A stretch of 64,000 nt of DNA from JADKIH01 sp964595205 (GCA_964595205.1 CAZQOQ010000015.1:186001-250000), one strand, 5' to 3'. Counted from the stretch's first letter, positions 1 through 9,914 are shown. Translations and numbers: made by a program. The notes: generated by a model from the letters alone, not told the origin.

Positions 1-1
1 G

Positions 2-76
2 ACGGAAGCAGGATTTTCTGTTCCGGCTCATGGATTGTATTTAACCGAAATTCTCTACCCGTTTCCTGTATATTAA
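2..76 (+). CDS. truA: tRNA pseudouridine(38-40) synthase TruA, C-terminal end only
   Basis: Only the last 24 codons are present; the gene starts before the window. The readable tail contains SVPAHGLYLTEILYP followed by a few residues and a TAA stop. The pattern P-A-H-G-L-x-L-x-x-I-x-Y-P is the characteristic C-terminus of TruA, which makes pseudouridine at positions 38-40 of tRNA anticodon arms. The stop codon overlaps the ATG of the following ABC transporter gene (TAATG), so the two are probably cotranscribed. The call rests on a short fragment and excludes nothing about the missing catalytic part. Confidence 0.75.
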   Translation, partial: TEAGFSVPAHGLYLTEILYPFPVY

Positions 77-1863
77 TGGCAAAGAAGACAATTAGCGGCA
101 AGGCATTCGACGTTTCCATTCTGAGGAGGATTTATTCTTTCGTACAACCGTACCGGAAAAAATTCAACATCGCTGTCGCACTCACTCTGCTGATCGCTTT
201 TATTTCACCGGTGAGACCTCTTTTAATTCAGTTTACAATCGATCATTACATCATGACTTTCGACGGGAAGGGGCTGTTGTACATGATGCTGCTGATGACT
301 GCGCTGCTTCTTCTCCAGACGCTCATTCAATATTATCATACTTTTCTGACCAGTTGGCTCGGACAGGTAGTGATAAAAGATTTGCGAGTAAAACTTTTCA
401 GACATATCTCCGCGTTGAGATTAAAATATTTTGATCATACGCCGATCGGAACACTGGTGACGAGAACCATCAGCGACCTCGAAACGATTGCGGACATATT
501 CAGCGAGGGGCTGATCGTGATTATTGGAGACCTGCTTCAACTGTTTGTAATCATCACGGTCATGTTTGTCAAGGACTGGAGGCTATCATTAATTTCTTTG
601 TCGACCATTCCTGTTTTATTTGTCGCTACCCGGATTTTTCAGAAAGGAATAAACAAAACATTTCGTGAAGTAAGGACCCAGGTTGCTTTGTTAAATACTT
701 TTGTTCAGGAGCACATAACGGGCATGAACATCGTTCAGGCTTTCAACAGAGAAGAAGAAGAGATGCGTCGTTTCAAAGCGATCAACAAAGATCACATGAA
801 GGCGCATGTTCGGTCAGTATGGTACTATTCGATTTTCTTTCCGGTTGTGGAATTGTTATCAGCCGCTTCCCTCGGTTTGCTCGTCTGGTGGGGTTCACAT
901 GGTGTCATTTTAGGTGACGTTTCGCTGGGAAATGTTGTGGCATTTATCATGTTTATTAACATGCTTTTCCGCCCGATCAGGGAACTTGCAGATAAGTTTA
1001 ACACGCTGCAGATGGGCATGGTCAGCAGCGAACGGGTCTTCAGGGTGCTTGATACGAAAGAGTTTATCGTGAATGATGGTCACCTTGCAGGAAATATCGA
1101 AGGAAAAATTCAATTCAAAAATGTCTGGTTTGCCTATAACGAACTTCCCGTAACTGAGAAAGCAGAGCCTGAATGGATACTGAAAGATATCAGTTTCGAT
1201 GTGAAGCCGGGTGAAATGCTTGCACTCATCGGCGCGACCGGAGCTGGAAAATCTTCCATCATTAACCTCGTCGGAAGGTTGTATGAATTTCAGAAGGGAA
1301 GCATACTGATCGATAATTCGGACATCAGGAACTACGAACTTTCCGGACTCAGGAAACAAATTGCGGTGGTGCTGCAGGATGTTTTCCTCTTCTCTGACAG
1401 TATTTTCAACAACATCACACTCAGAGATCCGTCGGTAAGCAGGGAACAGGTTATCGAAGCAGCAAAGGCAGTTGGGGCGCACGACTTTATTAGTCGCCTG
1501 CCGGGTGGATACGACTTCAATGTCATGGAACGGGGTGCAATGCTGTCGACCGGCCAGAGACAGTTAATTTCATTTATCAGAGCATATGTCTTCAATCCAA
1601 AGATCCTGATTCTGGATGAAGCTACTTCTTCCATTGACAGCGAGTCGGAGGAGCTGATACAGCAGGCGACTTCCAAATTAACCTTCCAGAGGACTTCGAT
1701 CGTTATCGCTCACAGGCTTGCTACGATACAGAATGCAGATAAGATCATCGTCCTCGATCACGGAAGGAAGATGGAAGAAGGGAATCATCAGCAGCTTCTC
1801 AGGCAGAATGGCCTCTACCGTGAACTTTACGATATGCAGTTCGTTGCTGCGGAGAAAGGATAG
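76..1863 (+). CDS. ABC exporter, fused permease and ATPase (MsbA/MdlB-like)
   Basis: A 595-residue half-transporter, probably a homodimeric inner-membrane exporter. Residues about 30-320 form a six-helix ABC transmembrane domain. The nucleotide-binding domain follows, with Walker A GATGAGKSS (about 386-394), signature LSTGQRQ (about 490), Walker B ILILDEATSS with Asp514-Glu515, and the switch His546 in IVIAHRL. The signature is LSTGQ rather than the usual LSGGQ, a variant seen in this family. Order and size match MsbA-type lipid or drug exporters, but the substrate cannot be read from sequence. The ATG overlaps the truA stop, which supports this start and a shared transcript. About 190 nt of apparently featureless DNA separates it from tpiA. 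Confidence 0.93.
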   Translation: MAKKTISGKAFDVSILRRIYSFVQPYRKKFNIAVALTLLIAFISPVRPLLIQFTIDHYIMTFDGKGLLYMMLLMTALLLLQTLIQYYHTFLTSWLGQVVIKDLRVKLFRHISALRLKYFDHTPIGTLVTRTISDLETIADIFSEGLIVIIGDLLQLFVIITVMFVKDWRLSLISLSTIPVLFVATRIFQKGINKTFREVRTQVALLNTFVQEHITGMNIVQAFNREEEEMRRFKAINKDHMKAHVRSVWYYSIFFPVVELLSAASLGLLVWWGSHGVILGDVSLGNVVAFIMFINMLFRPIRELADKFNTLQMGMVSSERVFRVLDTKEFIVNDGHLAGNIEGKIQFKNVWFAYNELPVTEKAEPEWILKDISFDVKPGEMLALIGATGAGKSSIINLVGRLYEFQKGSILIDNSDIRNYELSGLRKQIAVVLQDVFLFSDSIFNNITLRDPSVSREQVIEAAKAVGAHDFISRLPGGYDFNVMERGAMLSTGQRQLISFIRAYVFNPKILILDEATSSIDSESEELIQQATSKLTFQRTSIVIAHRLATIQNADKIIVLDHGRKMEEGNHQQLLRQNGLYRELYDMQFVAAEKG

Positions 1864-2051
1864 CGCGTTAATAAATGTTAAAATTATTTCGGCGCCTCTT
1901 TAGTGTTTTCTGACAGAAAGTTTTACTGATTTCCAATCTTTGAATAAGTGTTCAGGAAATGATCCGGAAGTTCACATTTCCCCTGTACAAATATTTGTTT
2001 TAACTGAATTTTTTGGATCGATGAAATAAAAGAAATGAATATCTTGGGAAC

Positions 2052-2825
2052 ATGAGAAAAAAGGTAATTGCTGCCAATTGGAAAATGAATCTCAGTTATG
2101 CTGAGGCCATGGCGCTGACTGATGCTTTGGTTGATGCAACAAGCCTGCAATTGAACAACAATATCATTCTTGCTGCCCCATTTATATACCTGCACGACCT
2201 CGTGGGACGCATTCAGAGTCATCCTTTATTTTCGGTCGCCGCGCAGAATTGTTCAAGTGAGGATAAGGGAGCCTATACGGGAGAAATATCTGCCTCCATG
2301 CTCACCTCAATCGGTGTTGAACATGTTATCATCGGGCATTCGGAGAGAAGAGCAATCTTCATGGAGGAAGACCATGTGCTTGCAAGGAAGACAGACAGAG
2401 CTCTCGAAAACGGTCTCATTCCTATTTTTTGCTGTGGAGAAAATTTAAATCAACGAAAGGAGAAGAAGCATTTCGATGTCGTTGAGAAGCAATTAAACAA
2501 TGGACTGTTTCATGTATCTGAAATGAATATAGCGGAATGCATCATAGCTTATGAACCTGTGTGGGCAATCGGAACGGGTGTGAATGCACAACCTGCCGAG
2601 GCCCAGGAAATGCATTCGTTTATCAGGGAAAAAATCAGATCGAAATACGGAGAGCAGATTGCCGGCCAGATTTCAGTTTTATACGGAGGCAGCGTTTCAT
2701 CGAAGAATGCCGGAGAATTATTCGAATGTCCCGATGTTGATGGCGGACTCGTCGGCGGCGCATCGCTGAAAGCCGGCGAATTTCTGTCGATTATTCAATC
2801 CATGGAAAAAACGTTTGCCAGATAA
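2052..2825 (+). CDS. tpiA: Triosephosphate isomerase
   Basis: Glycolytic enzyme interconverting dihydroxyacetone phosphate and glyceraldehyde 3-phosphate in the cytoplasm. At 257 residues it has the usual family length. The three catalytic elements are visible: Asn9 and Lys11 in AANWKMN, the electrophile His96 in IIGHSERR, and the base Glu168 in AYEPVWAIGTG with the flexible loop 6. The phosphate-binding YGGSV and GGLVGGASL segments lie near the C-terminus. The ATG start is followed directly by the conserved RKKVIAANWKMN opening, so no alternative start is needed. prmA begins 9 nt after the stop, suggesting an operon tpiA-prmA and possibly the large downstream gene. Confidence 0.98.
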   Translation: MRKKVIAANWKMNLSYAEAMALTDALVDATSLQLNNNIILAAPFIYLHDLVGRIQSHPLFSVAAQNCSSEDKGAYTGEISASMLTSIGVEHVIIGHSERRAIFMEEDHVLARKTDRALENGLIPIFCCGENLNQRKEKKHFDVVEKQLNNGLFHVSEMNIAECIIAYEPVWAIGTGVNAQPAEAQEMHSFIREKIRSKYGEQIAGQISVLYGGSVSSKNAGELFECPDVDGGLVGGASLKAGEFLSIIQSMEKTFAR

Positions 2826-2834
2826 CTTGCCGAA

Positions 2835-3665
2835 ATGGATTATACCGAGGTCAGATTTTACAACGATGTATCCTTGAATGAAATCATCATCGCCTGGCTG
2901 GGCGAAAACGACTTTGATATGTTCGAGGAGAGACCGGACGGACTCAATGCATATATTGTTTCGGAAAATTTTAACGAGACGGACCTGCAGGAAATAATTT
3001 CCAACATTCCCGGATCCGGGAAAAATATCAGGTACGAAACATCGTTCATCAGGGATCAGAACTGGAACAGGAAATGGGAGAGTAATTTTGAGCCGGTGAT
3101 CATCGAAGAGGCAGTCTATATCCGTGCACCCTTTCATGAAAAGAGAAATGACTACCTGCATGAAATCGTAATCGAACCCAAAATGTCGTTCGGCACCGGT
3201 CATCATGCGACCACCGCTTCCATGATCAGACTCATGCTCGATCTTTCATTTGCAGGTAAAAGGGTCCTTGATATGGGCTGCGGTACAGGTGTGCTGGCAA
3301 TACTTGCCTCGAAACTCGGTGCATCCGGTATAACGGCTATCGACGTTGAAGAATGGGCCTATCATAACAGCATCGAAAATTGCGAGCGAAATGATGCCCG
3401 GTCAGTAAAGGTACTTCGCGGCGACGCAAGCCTGCTTGATGGAATACAATATGATATCATACTCGCCAATATAAACCGGAATATTTTAATGAATGATATT
3501 CCTGCATATGTGAATTCACTGACCGAAGGAGGTGATTTGCTCATGAGCGGCATATTATTGCAGGATAAAAATATCATAGATGCAAACGCAACCGGGAATG
3601 GATTATCCTTTGTTACAGAAACTGTCAGCAACGGCTGGCTTGCTCTTCATTACAAAAAAATCTGA
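2835..3665 (+). CDS. prmA: Ribosomal protein L11 methyltransferase
   Basis: A 276-residue SAM-dependent methyltransferase predicted to trimethylate ribosomal protein L11. The N-terminal substrate-recognition region is followed by the segment around KMSFGTGHHATT, which is diagnostic for PrmA. Then come the SAM-binding motif I, VLDMGCGTGVLAI (Asp146-Gly152), and the motif IV-like ANINRNIL (about 211-218). Length is a little short of the E. coli enzyme, as is usual in Bacteroidota. It lies 9 nt behind tpiA and 2 nt before the next reading frame, so all three are probably cotranscribed. Confidence 0.95.
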   Translation: MDYTEVRFYNDVSLNEIIIAWLGENDFDMFEERPDGLNAYIVSENFNETDLQEIISNIPGSGKNIRYETSFIRDQNWNRKWESNFEPVIIEEAVYIRAPFHEKRNDYLHEIVIEPKMSFGTGHHATTASMIRLMLDLSFAGKRVLDMGCGTGVLAILASKLGASGITAIDVEEWAYHNSIENCERNDARSVKVLRGDASLLDGIQYDIILANINRNILMNDIPAYVNSLTEGGDLLMSGILLQDKNIIDANATGNGLSFVTETVSNGWLALHYKKI

Positions 3666-3667
3666 TC

Positions 3668-6600
3668 ATGAATTTCAGGATTAAAATATATTTTACTCTC
3701 ATTTCTATCGTGATATGTTGTCACTCCTATGGACAGACAATTAAGAATTTCACTCCTGAACCTGTGAAATTTCTTGCCGAGATGAAGCAGTTCCTTGAAG
3801 AAACAAATAAAAAAGAAGGTGAGAAGCTTATGGAGGCTTTTACTCTTACGTGGAATTCCGGGAAATATACGCGGCAGCAGCAGGATGAAATTTACCGTAC
3901 CGCCAATGCAATGCTGAAGAAGAGGATGAAGGCATTTCCCGACTTCAGTAATTATTTGTCTGCATTGAACAGCTTCGCACAAAGTACGCAGTCGGCCGCA
4001 AGTTTCGCTGCCTGGCAGGAGAGTCTGGACAGGCTGCTTCAGTTACCGGTGCGGCACTTTGCAAACTATATCATCACCTGTAATAATCTTTTCAGGGACA
4101 ATACACTCTATCAGTCACCGTCCACAAACTGGCACAGCGATAATGCAAATTATTCATTCGACTTCGATTCAATTCCAAAAATTATTTTTCCTTCCCTTAC
4201 GCTCACCTGTTCTGCACGCGGCGACTCGTCCGTCATTACCAATACAAAAGGATTTCTGTATCCGACGCGGCAGTTATTTTATGGCCAGGGTGGAAATGTA
4301 AACTGGGCCCGGGCAGGAGTGGATGTGAATACCGCTAACGCTGAATTGAAAAACTACATAGTGGATGTTTCCGGTATCGAATTCACCGCCGACTCAGTGA
4401 CTTTCCGGAATACGGCTTATTTCAAGAAGCCACTCATTGGAAAATATACTGATAAGATTCTCGCCAATGTAAATGCAGAGTCGGCATCGTATCCGAGGTT
4501 TGAATCCTATACCACCGGACTTGAGATTAAAAGTATCGTTCCTGATATCGATTACCGTGGTGGGTTCTCAATGGTTGGGAACCGGATTATCGGCTCCGGG
4601 AATGCCCAGGAAAACGCATCACTGATTTTCTACCGTGATAAAAATCCGTTTCTGCTTGCGCAATCGAAAAGCTTTGCCATTCGTAAGGATAAATTAACGG
4701 CTGATATCGCCTCAGTGACGTTCTTTCTTGAAAAGGATTCGATCTATCATCCAGGCGTGACCTTCAAATATAACGTTAAAGACCGGGAGCTTTCACTCAT
4801 TCGGGGAGAAGAAGGAAAATCGAAGAGTCCGTATTTCGATTCGTTTCATAAGGTCGACATGTATTTCGATGCCATTTACTGGAAGATTGATGAGCCAATA
4901 ATAAATCTGAAGATGATCAGTGGAACAGGAGAAAGCAAGGCAACTTTTGAATCAAGTAATTATTTCAGGAAGCTCAGGTTCCTTCGACTTCAGGGATTGA
5001 GTTCAACGCATCCGCTTTTTACGATCAAACAGTTTGTGGAGAAAAACGGCGGAAGCAGGGTCATCTACACGGAAGACCTGGCAAAATATATGAAGCTGCC
5101 ACCATCCGAAGTAAGAAGCATGCTCATCCGTCTTTCCAACGAAGGATTTGTTGCCTATGACGGAACCGAAGATAAGGCCCTGATCAAAGATCGTTTGTAC
5201 TATTATCTGCTTGCTAACGTCGGGAAGACTGATTACGATGTCATACAGTTTGAATCGATCATTGAATCTAAACCAAACGCCAGCATCAACCTGTTGAATT
5301 ATGAAATTACCATGCGGGGTCTTGCACCTATCATTCTCAGCGATTCGCAGAATGTGGTAATCTATCCCAAGGACCAGGAGATTAAATTAAATAAGGACAG
5401 GGACTTTACATTTGCAGGAAGGGTTCATGCCGGGAGGTTTGATTTTTACGGAAAACAATTTTCTTTCGATTACCAGAATTTCAAGGTGAACCTGAATAAT
5501 GTCGATTCCCTCCTGATAAAAGTAGAGAGTGAAGATCCTGCCGACCAGGATGAATTCGGCAGGAGAAAACTGCTGGCCGTAAGGAGCGTGCTTGAAAATA
5601 TTACCGGTGATCTGTTAATCGATTTCCAGGGAAATAAATCGGGCATGCATGAATATCCGAATTACCCGATCTTTAATTCGAAGAAGGATTCTTATGTGAA
5701 TTACGATAAGCCATACATCCAGCAGGGCGTGTATGTGCGTGATAAATTCTACTTCCATCTCGATCCTTTTGTAATTGACTCGCTCGATAACTTCACGAGA
5801 GAGGGCCTTAGGTTTAACGGGGAATTTGTTTCGGCGGGAATATTTCCTGACTTCAGGGATACGCTGAAGCTGCAACCTGATCTCTCGCTCGGACTTGTGC
5901 GGGGTACAGGGCCGGCAGGTTGGCCGGCTTATGGCGGTAAAGGTAAATTCACCAGCACCGTGAGTCTGAGCAACGAAGGTCTTCACGGAAATGGAACGCT
6001 CGATTATCTGACGTCAACTTCAAGTTCGGGAGATTATCTTTTCCTGCCCGACTCTATGGAAGCGGTTACACGCAGTTTTGTAAACCGGAAAGAGACACTT
6101 GCTGATGTTGAATTCCCTGCTGTAAAGGCCGACACGGTTGCTATCCGATGGTATCCACAGAGTGATTATATGAATATCAATAAAAAAAATTCGAATATAC
6201 GCATGTACGATACGCTCGCAACGTTAAACGGCAACCTGACCCTGAAACCGCAAGGAATGACCGGAAACGGCATTATGATGTTTTCATCGAGCGAGCTGGA
6301 GGCGAATTTGTTTAAGTATAAAAAAGATGTTTTCGACTCCGATACTTCCGATTTCAGACTGGCATCGGATAATACACTCGCACTGGCGCTTACAACAAAG
6401 AACGTTAATTCACACATCGATTTCATTAATCGTCTCGGGGAATTTAAGTCGAATGGCGGCGGTTCATACGTGAGCTTCCCGCTGAATGAGTATATCTGTT
6501 TTATCGACCGGTTCAAATGGTTCATGGATCAAAAAGAGGTGGAACTCTCTGCGGGCAAGCAAACGATAGCCGGAGACACCACCGAATCAGGCGTGGCACT

Positions 6601-8146
6601 CGATGGATCGGACTTCATAAGTGTGGAGCCGCGTCAGGATTCTTTACGATGGAAGGCGCCTTTTGCCAGGTATTCTCTGAGGGATTACCTGATCAAGGCG
6701 GATAAGGTAGCATTGATTCAGACTGCGGATGCATCGGTTATCCCTGACAGCGGAAAAGTTGTGGTTGAACGCTATGCAAAGATGCGCACGTTAAGAGATG
6801 CACGGATCATAGCAAACAACACGACAAAGTACCATACAATTTACAATGCCGAAGTTAATATACTTGGGCGGAAGAAATATGAAGGGAATGGTGACTATGA
6901 TTATATAGACGAGAAAAAAGTTAAGCACCATTTGCATTTTGATAAGATTGCCGTCGACACCATTTCACAGACGTATGCTGACGGCGAACTTTCAGACTCG
7001 CTGGGATTTCCTCTGAGTCCGCAATTTTTGTTTAAAGGGAATGTTCATCTGACTGCAGTTTCCGAATTCCTCAGATTCACAGGGTATACCAAGCCCAATA
7101 TTCAGTGCGACAAGATTCAGAAAAACTGGATCCGGTTCAGCGGAGATATAAACCCCGCATTCGTCAGCATACCGATTTCATCACCAATCACCGACGACGG
7201 TGTCAAGCTCGCATCTGCCGTAGCACAAACGGCCGACAGCACGGGTATTTATGCCGCTTTCCTGATGCCGAAGCAGCGACCGACTGACCTCGAAATCATA
7301 GAAGCAGATGGAGTTTTGTTTTATGAAAGAGGCAGCAATAAATTCTGCATTACCACCAGGGAGAAACTGGAAAAACCCGGCATAGCCGGTAATTTCTTAA
7401 GTCTCGATGATTACCGGTGCCTGGTTTATGGAGAAGGCAAACTGGATTTCGGCTGCGACCTCGGTCAGGTCGAACTCTTGACCGTTGGAAACGTGAGCAA
7501 CAACCTCAATAACGACAGCACGAGTCTGAATCTTCTGGCGGCAGTCGATTTCTTTTTCAATGATGATGCGTTGAAGGTAATGAGCACACAGCTTTCGACG
7601 AATGCGACGCTGCAGCCAACGATTGAAGCCGGACAAGCGACTTACGAGAAAGGGTTAGCCGAACTTGTTGGTAAAGAGCGTGCCGATAAACTGATCGCCG
7701 AGATAAACCTCTATGGTGCGTTCAAGAAGATTCCTGATGAACTCAGGCACACGTTGTTCTTTACGGAACTCAAACTGGTGTGGAATAACAGCACGCGAAG
7801 CTACAGGTCCGTAGGCACGATCGGGCTTGGCAGTATAGACAAGACAAGCATAAACAGGAGAATGAAAGGGTACATCGAAATTGTTCATAAGCGCAGCGGA
7901 GATGCTCTGAATATTTATCTCGAACCTGAGAACGGACAGTATTTTTACTTCAGTTACAGCCGTGGTCTGATGCAGACATATTCAACCTACAGTGCCTTCA
8001 ACGATGAGATATCCAAAATCAAACCGGATAAAAGGATAAAGAAGGTAAAAGATAAGCTTGATTTTGAATACGTTTTGGCAACCGACAGAGCCGTTAAAAA
8101 TTTTGTAAGAAAAATGCAGCCTCAAAATGATGAAGATAGCAGGTAA
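3668..8146 (+). CDS. Very large secreted protein of unknown function (1492 aa)
   Basis: I do not recognise a family. The product begins with a signal peptide (positive start, hydrophobic stretch ending SYGQ at about residue 23). The body is rich in short alternating hydrophobic/polar strands and Asn/Asp/Ser, suggesting extended beta structure, possibly a beta-helix or a LptA/AsmA-like fold; this is inference. Residues about 451-515 look different: helix, a YTEDLAKYMKL helix, a PPSEVRSMLIRLSNEGF helix and a two-strand wing, resembling a winged helix. The C-terminus is basic and helical. I see no membrane anchor after the signal and no T9SS signal. It follows prmA by 2 nt, so it is translated from the same transcript. 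Periplasm or outer membrane is the likely site. Confidence 0.85.
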   Translation: MNFRIKIYFTLISIVICCHSYGQTIKNFTPEPVKFLAEMKQFLEETNKKEGEKLMEAFTLTWNSGKYTRQQQDEIYRTANAMLKKRMKAFPDFSNYLSALNSFAQSTQSAASFAAWQESLDRLLQLPVRHFANYIITCNNLFRDNTLYQSPSTNWHSDNANYSFDFDSIPKIIFPSLTLTCSARGDSSVITNTKGFLYPTRQLFYGQGGNVNWARAGVDVNTANAELKNYIVDVSGIEFTADSVTFRNTAYFKKPLIGKYTDKILANVNAESASYPRFESYTTGLEIKSIVPDIDYRGGFSMVGNRIIGSGNAQENASLIFYRDKNPFLLAQSKSFAIRKDKLTADIASVTFFLEKDSIYHPGVTFKYNVKDRELSLIRGEEGKSKSPYFDSFHKVDMYFDAIYWKIDEPIINLKMISGTGESKATFESSNYFRKLRFLRLQGLSSTHPLFTIKQFVEKNGGSRVIYTEDLAKYMKLPPSEVRSMLIRLSNEGFVAYDGTEDKALIKDRLYYYLLANVGKTDYDVIQFESIIESKPNASINLLNYEITMRGLAPIILSDSQNVVIYPKDQEIKLNKDRDFTFAGRVHAGRFDFYGKQFSFDYQNFKVNLNNVDSLLIKVESEDPADQDEFGRRKLLAVRSVLENITGDLLIDFQGNKSGMHEYPNYPIFNSKKDSYVNYDKPYIQQGVYVRDKFYFHLDPFVIDSLDNFTREGLRFNGEFVSAGIFPDFRDTLKLQPDLSLGLVRGTGPAGWPAYGGKGKFTSTVSLSNEGLHGNGTLDYLTSTSSSGDYLFLPDSMEAVTRSFVNRKETLADVEFPAVKADTVAIRWYPQSDYMNINKKNSNIRMYDTLATLNGNLTLKPQGMTGNGIMMFSSSELEANLFKYKKDVFDSDTSDFRLASDNTLALALTTKNVNSHIDFINRLGEFKSNGGGSYVSFPLNEYICFIDRFKWFMDQKEVELSAGKQTIAGDTTESGVALDGSDFISVEPRQDSLRWKAPFARYSLRDYLIKADKVALIQTADASVIPDSGKVVVERYAKMRTLRDARIIANNTTKYHTIYNAEVNILGRKKYEGNGDYDYIDEKKVKHHLHFDKIAVDTISQTYADGELSDSLGFPLSPQFLFKGNVHLTAVSEFLRFTGYTKPNIQCDKIQKNWIRFSGDINPAFVSIPISSPITDDGVKLASAVAQTADSTGIYAAFLMPKQRPTDLEIIEADGVLFYERGSNKFCITTREKLEKPGIAGNFLSLDDYRCLVYGEGKLDFGCDLGQVELLTVGNVSNNLNNDSTSLNLLAAVDFFFNDDALKVMSTQLSTNATLQPTIEAGQATYEKGLAELVGKERADKLIAEINLYGAFKKIPDELRHTLFFTELKLVWNNSTRSYRSVGTIGLGSIDKTSINRRMKGYIEIVHKRSGDALNIYLEPENGQYFYFSYSRGLMQTYSTYSAFNDEISKIKPDKRIKKVKDKLDFEYVLATDRAVKNFVRKMQPQNDEDSR

Positions 8147-8234
8147 GGTTGTGAATTAGCCGATGATTAACTATGATTGCGACAATATTTCCCGCATCAG
8201 GTTTTGAGACTTTGGGAAAATAAAACGACTTCCA

Positions 8235-8870
8235 TTGCTGACATTACCTAACCTCTTAGGTTTATTGGCCGCTTATCTTGTAGGTTCAATTCCATCTGCC
8301 GTATGGGTTGGTCGGACATTTTATAACATCGATGTACGGGAGTATGGAAGTGGCAATGCAGGAGCAACAAACACATTCCGTGTACTTGGAAAAAAAGCCG
8401 GCATCGTTGTACTGGTGATGGATGTCCTGAAAGGATTTCTTGCAGTGAAGCTGGCATATTTCATGGGAGATTACGATTCTCAATCGCCCGAGTTTATCGA
8501 TTTTGAACTGGCACTGGCCGTCTGCGGCCTGATGGGACATATCTTTCCGGTATATGTCGGTTTTCGTGGAGGCAAGGGCGTTGCGACTATGCTCGGAATA
8601 TTAATTGGCATTCACCCTCAGGCGGCATTGATATGTGCAGCTGCATTTATTATCACCCTGTACCTGAGCGGTTATGTTTCCTTAAGCAGCATGGTAAGCG
8701 GAATAACTTTTCCGGTTGTGATCATGGTTTTTTATTCGACCAATTCAAGTATAAATATTTTTTCTCTGGCAGTCGCCATATTAATACTAGTTACGCATCA
8801 GCGAAATATCGAAAGGATCATCCGCAGGGAAGAATCAAGGGTGAAGTGGTATAGAAAAGGTATCTTTTGA
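8235..8870 (+). CDS. plsY: Acyl-phosphate:glycerol-3-phosphate acyltransferase PlsY
   Basis: Integral membrane enzyme of about 211 residues that transfers an acyl group from acyl-phosphate to glycerol 3-phosphate, the first committed step of phospholipid synthesis. The three family motifs are present: GSIPSA near the N-terminus (about 17-22), YGSGNAGATNTFRVLG (about 37-52), and the GHIFPVYVGFRGGKGVAT segment (about 105-122). Five hydrophobic segments fit the known topology. The start is a TTG at 8235. In-frame upstream there is no ATG before a stop at 8205, so a non-ATG start is required. Its last 36 nt overlap the 3' end of the convergent TPR gene. PlsX, the enzyme making its substrate, is not in the window. 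Confidence 0.95.
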   Translation: MLTLPNLLGLLAAYLVGSIPSAVWVGRTFYNIDVREYGSGNAGATNTFRVLGKKAGIVVLVMDVLKGFLAVKLAYFMGDYDSQSPEFIDFELALAVCGLMGHIFPVYVGFRGGKGVATMLGILIGIHPQAALICAAAFIITLYLSGYVSLSSMVSGITFPVVIMVFYSTNSSINIFSLAVAILILVTHQRNIERIIRREESRVKWYRKGIF

Positions 8871-9758
8871 AACACCATATTTTTTCTTGAACTCGTCCTG
8901 GCCAAGAATGCTGTCTGCCTGCCACACCCTTTTGAAATTGATGTAGGCAGCTGTCTTATTTCCAAGATATCCGAATGTAATGCCTCGATGAAAATATGCG
9001 ATCGTATATCCTTTATCAAGACGGAGGCACCGGTCAAAATCCTTCAGAGCCGAAATCGCCACGTCTTCATTTATATCCAGATGCGTGAGTTTCAGAAATC
9101 CCCGCCTGTGGTAAGCAATTTTATCATCCGGATTCTCGTCGATGCACCTGTTATAATATACAAGTGCTTCCTGATATTCACCTTTTTCTTCTGCATGCAC
9201 CGCCTCCTGAAAAAAGGCCGAGGCAGCAGCAGTGTCTGCGTCTTTATATTTATCAATGAAATAATCAGCCACGACACCCATACGAGCCGGATACTTTTTC
9301 CGAATGTATTCTTCATACATGCTATAGCGGTAAAATTCATGAAACTCCCTTGGATTAAAAAAAATCGTCGTGCTCAGCACCAGGCTAATATATAGCCAGA
9401 GAACCAGCGTGATTCCGTTTTCTATAATTTCCCTGAATGAAAGAATTGAAAAAATCATCCAGGCCATCATCCACAGCGTATTCACCGGGACATCGCCCCA
9501 GCTGTCCAGGTGAAAAAATTTTGCCGACAGCCAGTATTGCAGAAATGCAAGACAAAGAACAAGGAAGAAAGCAGAGATGATCCGGGCATAAATATTCTTG
9601 AAGAATACCGGCCAGCGAATGATAATAAAACAAAGTGCAGCCACACTGATATTCAGAATAATTGAACTCAGCCCAAAACCGTACTTTCGAAAAACCATTG
9701 CCAGGATTAAAATGACAATCAGCGCCAGGGCTGATTTTTTCGGTTTATTGTTTGACAT
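8835..9758 (-). CDS. Membrane protein with C-terminal TPR repeats
   Basis: A 307-residue protein with about four hydrophobic segments in residues 10-140 followed by a soluble region (about 165-307) containing tetratricopeptide repeats. One is clearly readable around AEEKGEYQEALVYYNRCIDE, with the A-x-x-Y-x-x-A pattern typical of TPR helices, and two more follow. TPRs bind partner proteins, so this is probably a membrane-anchored scaffold; nothing points to a specific partner. Its 3' end overlaps plsY by 36 nt on the opposite strand, and it is transcribed divergently from the GH3 fusion gene. No enzymatic motif is visible. Confidence 0.85.
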   Translation of the reverse strand: MSNNKPKKSALALIVILILAMVFRKYGFGLSSIILNISVAALCFIIIRWPVFFKNIYARIISAFFLVLCLAFLQYWLSAKFFHLDSWGDVPVNTLWMMAWMIFSILSFREIIENGITLVLWLYISLVLSTTIFFNPREFHEFYRYSMYEEYIRKKYPARMGVVADYFIDKYKDADTAAASAFFQEAVHAEEKGEYQEALVYYNRCIDENPDDKIAYHRRGFLKLTHLDINEDVAISALKDFDRCLRLDKGYTIAYFHRGITFGYLGNKTAAYINFKRVWQADSILGQDEFKKKYGVSKDTFSIPLHP

Positions 9759-9914
9759 AATCTATCGTCAAAATAAATGTAAAATAGTATTTATTCTACC
9801 TGAGTTCATTAAAGTTACTTAACGATAAATTGTTGAGAACAACTCCTGATTCATATTCGAAGTCATAATGTTAAGAGTTAAATTTACGACTTAAAGAATT
9901 CTTTCTATCGCAAT

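Noticed and set aside
910..1482. 190-codon minus-strand frame inside the ABC transporter gene
   Set aside because: Antisense shadow of a clearly conserved ATPase; no domain, no start signal.
1923..2222. Minus-strand frame across the ABC-tpiA gap and the start of tpiA
   Set aside because: It covers the conserved N-terminus of tpiA in antisense and has no recognisable protein features.
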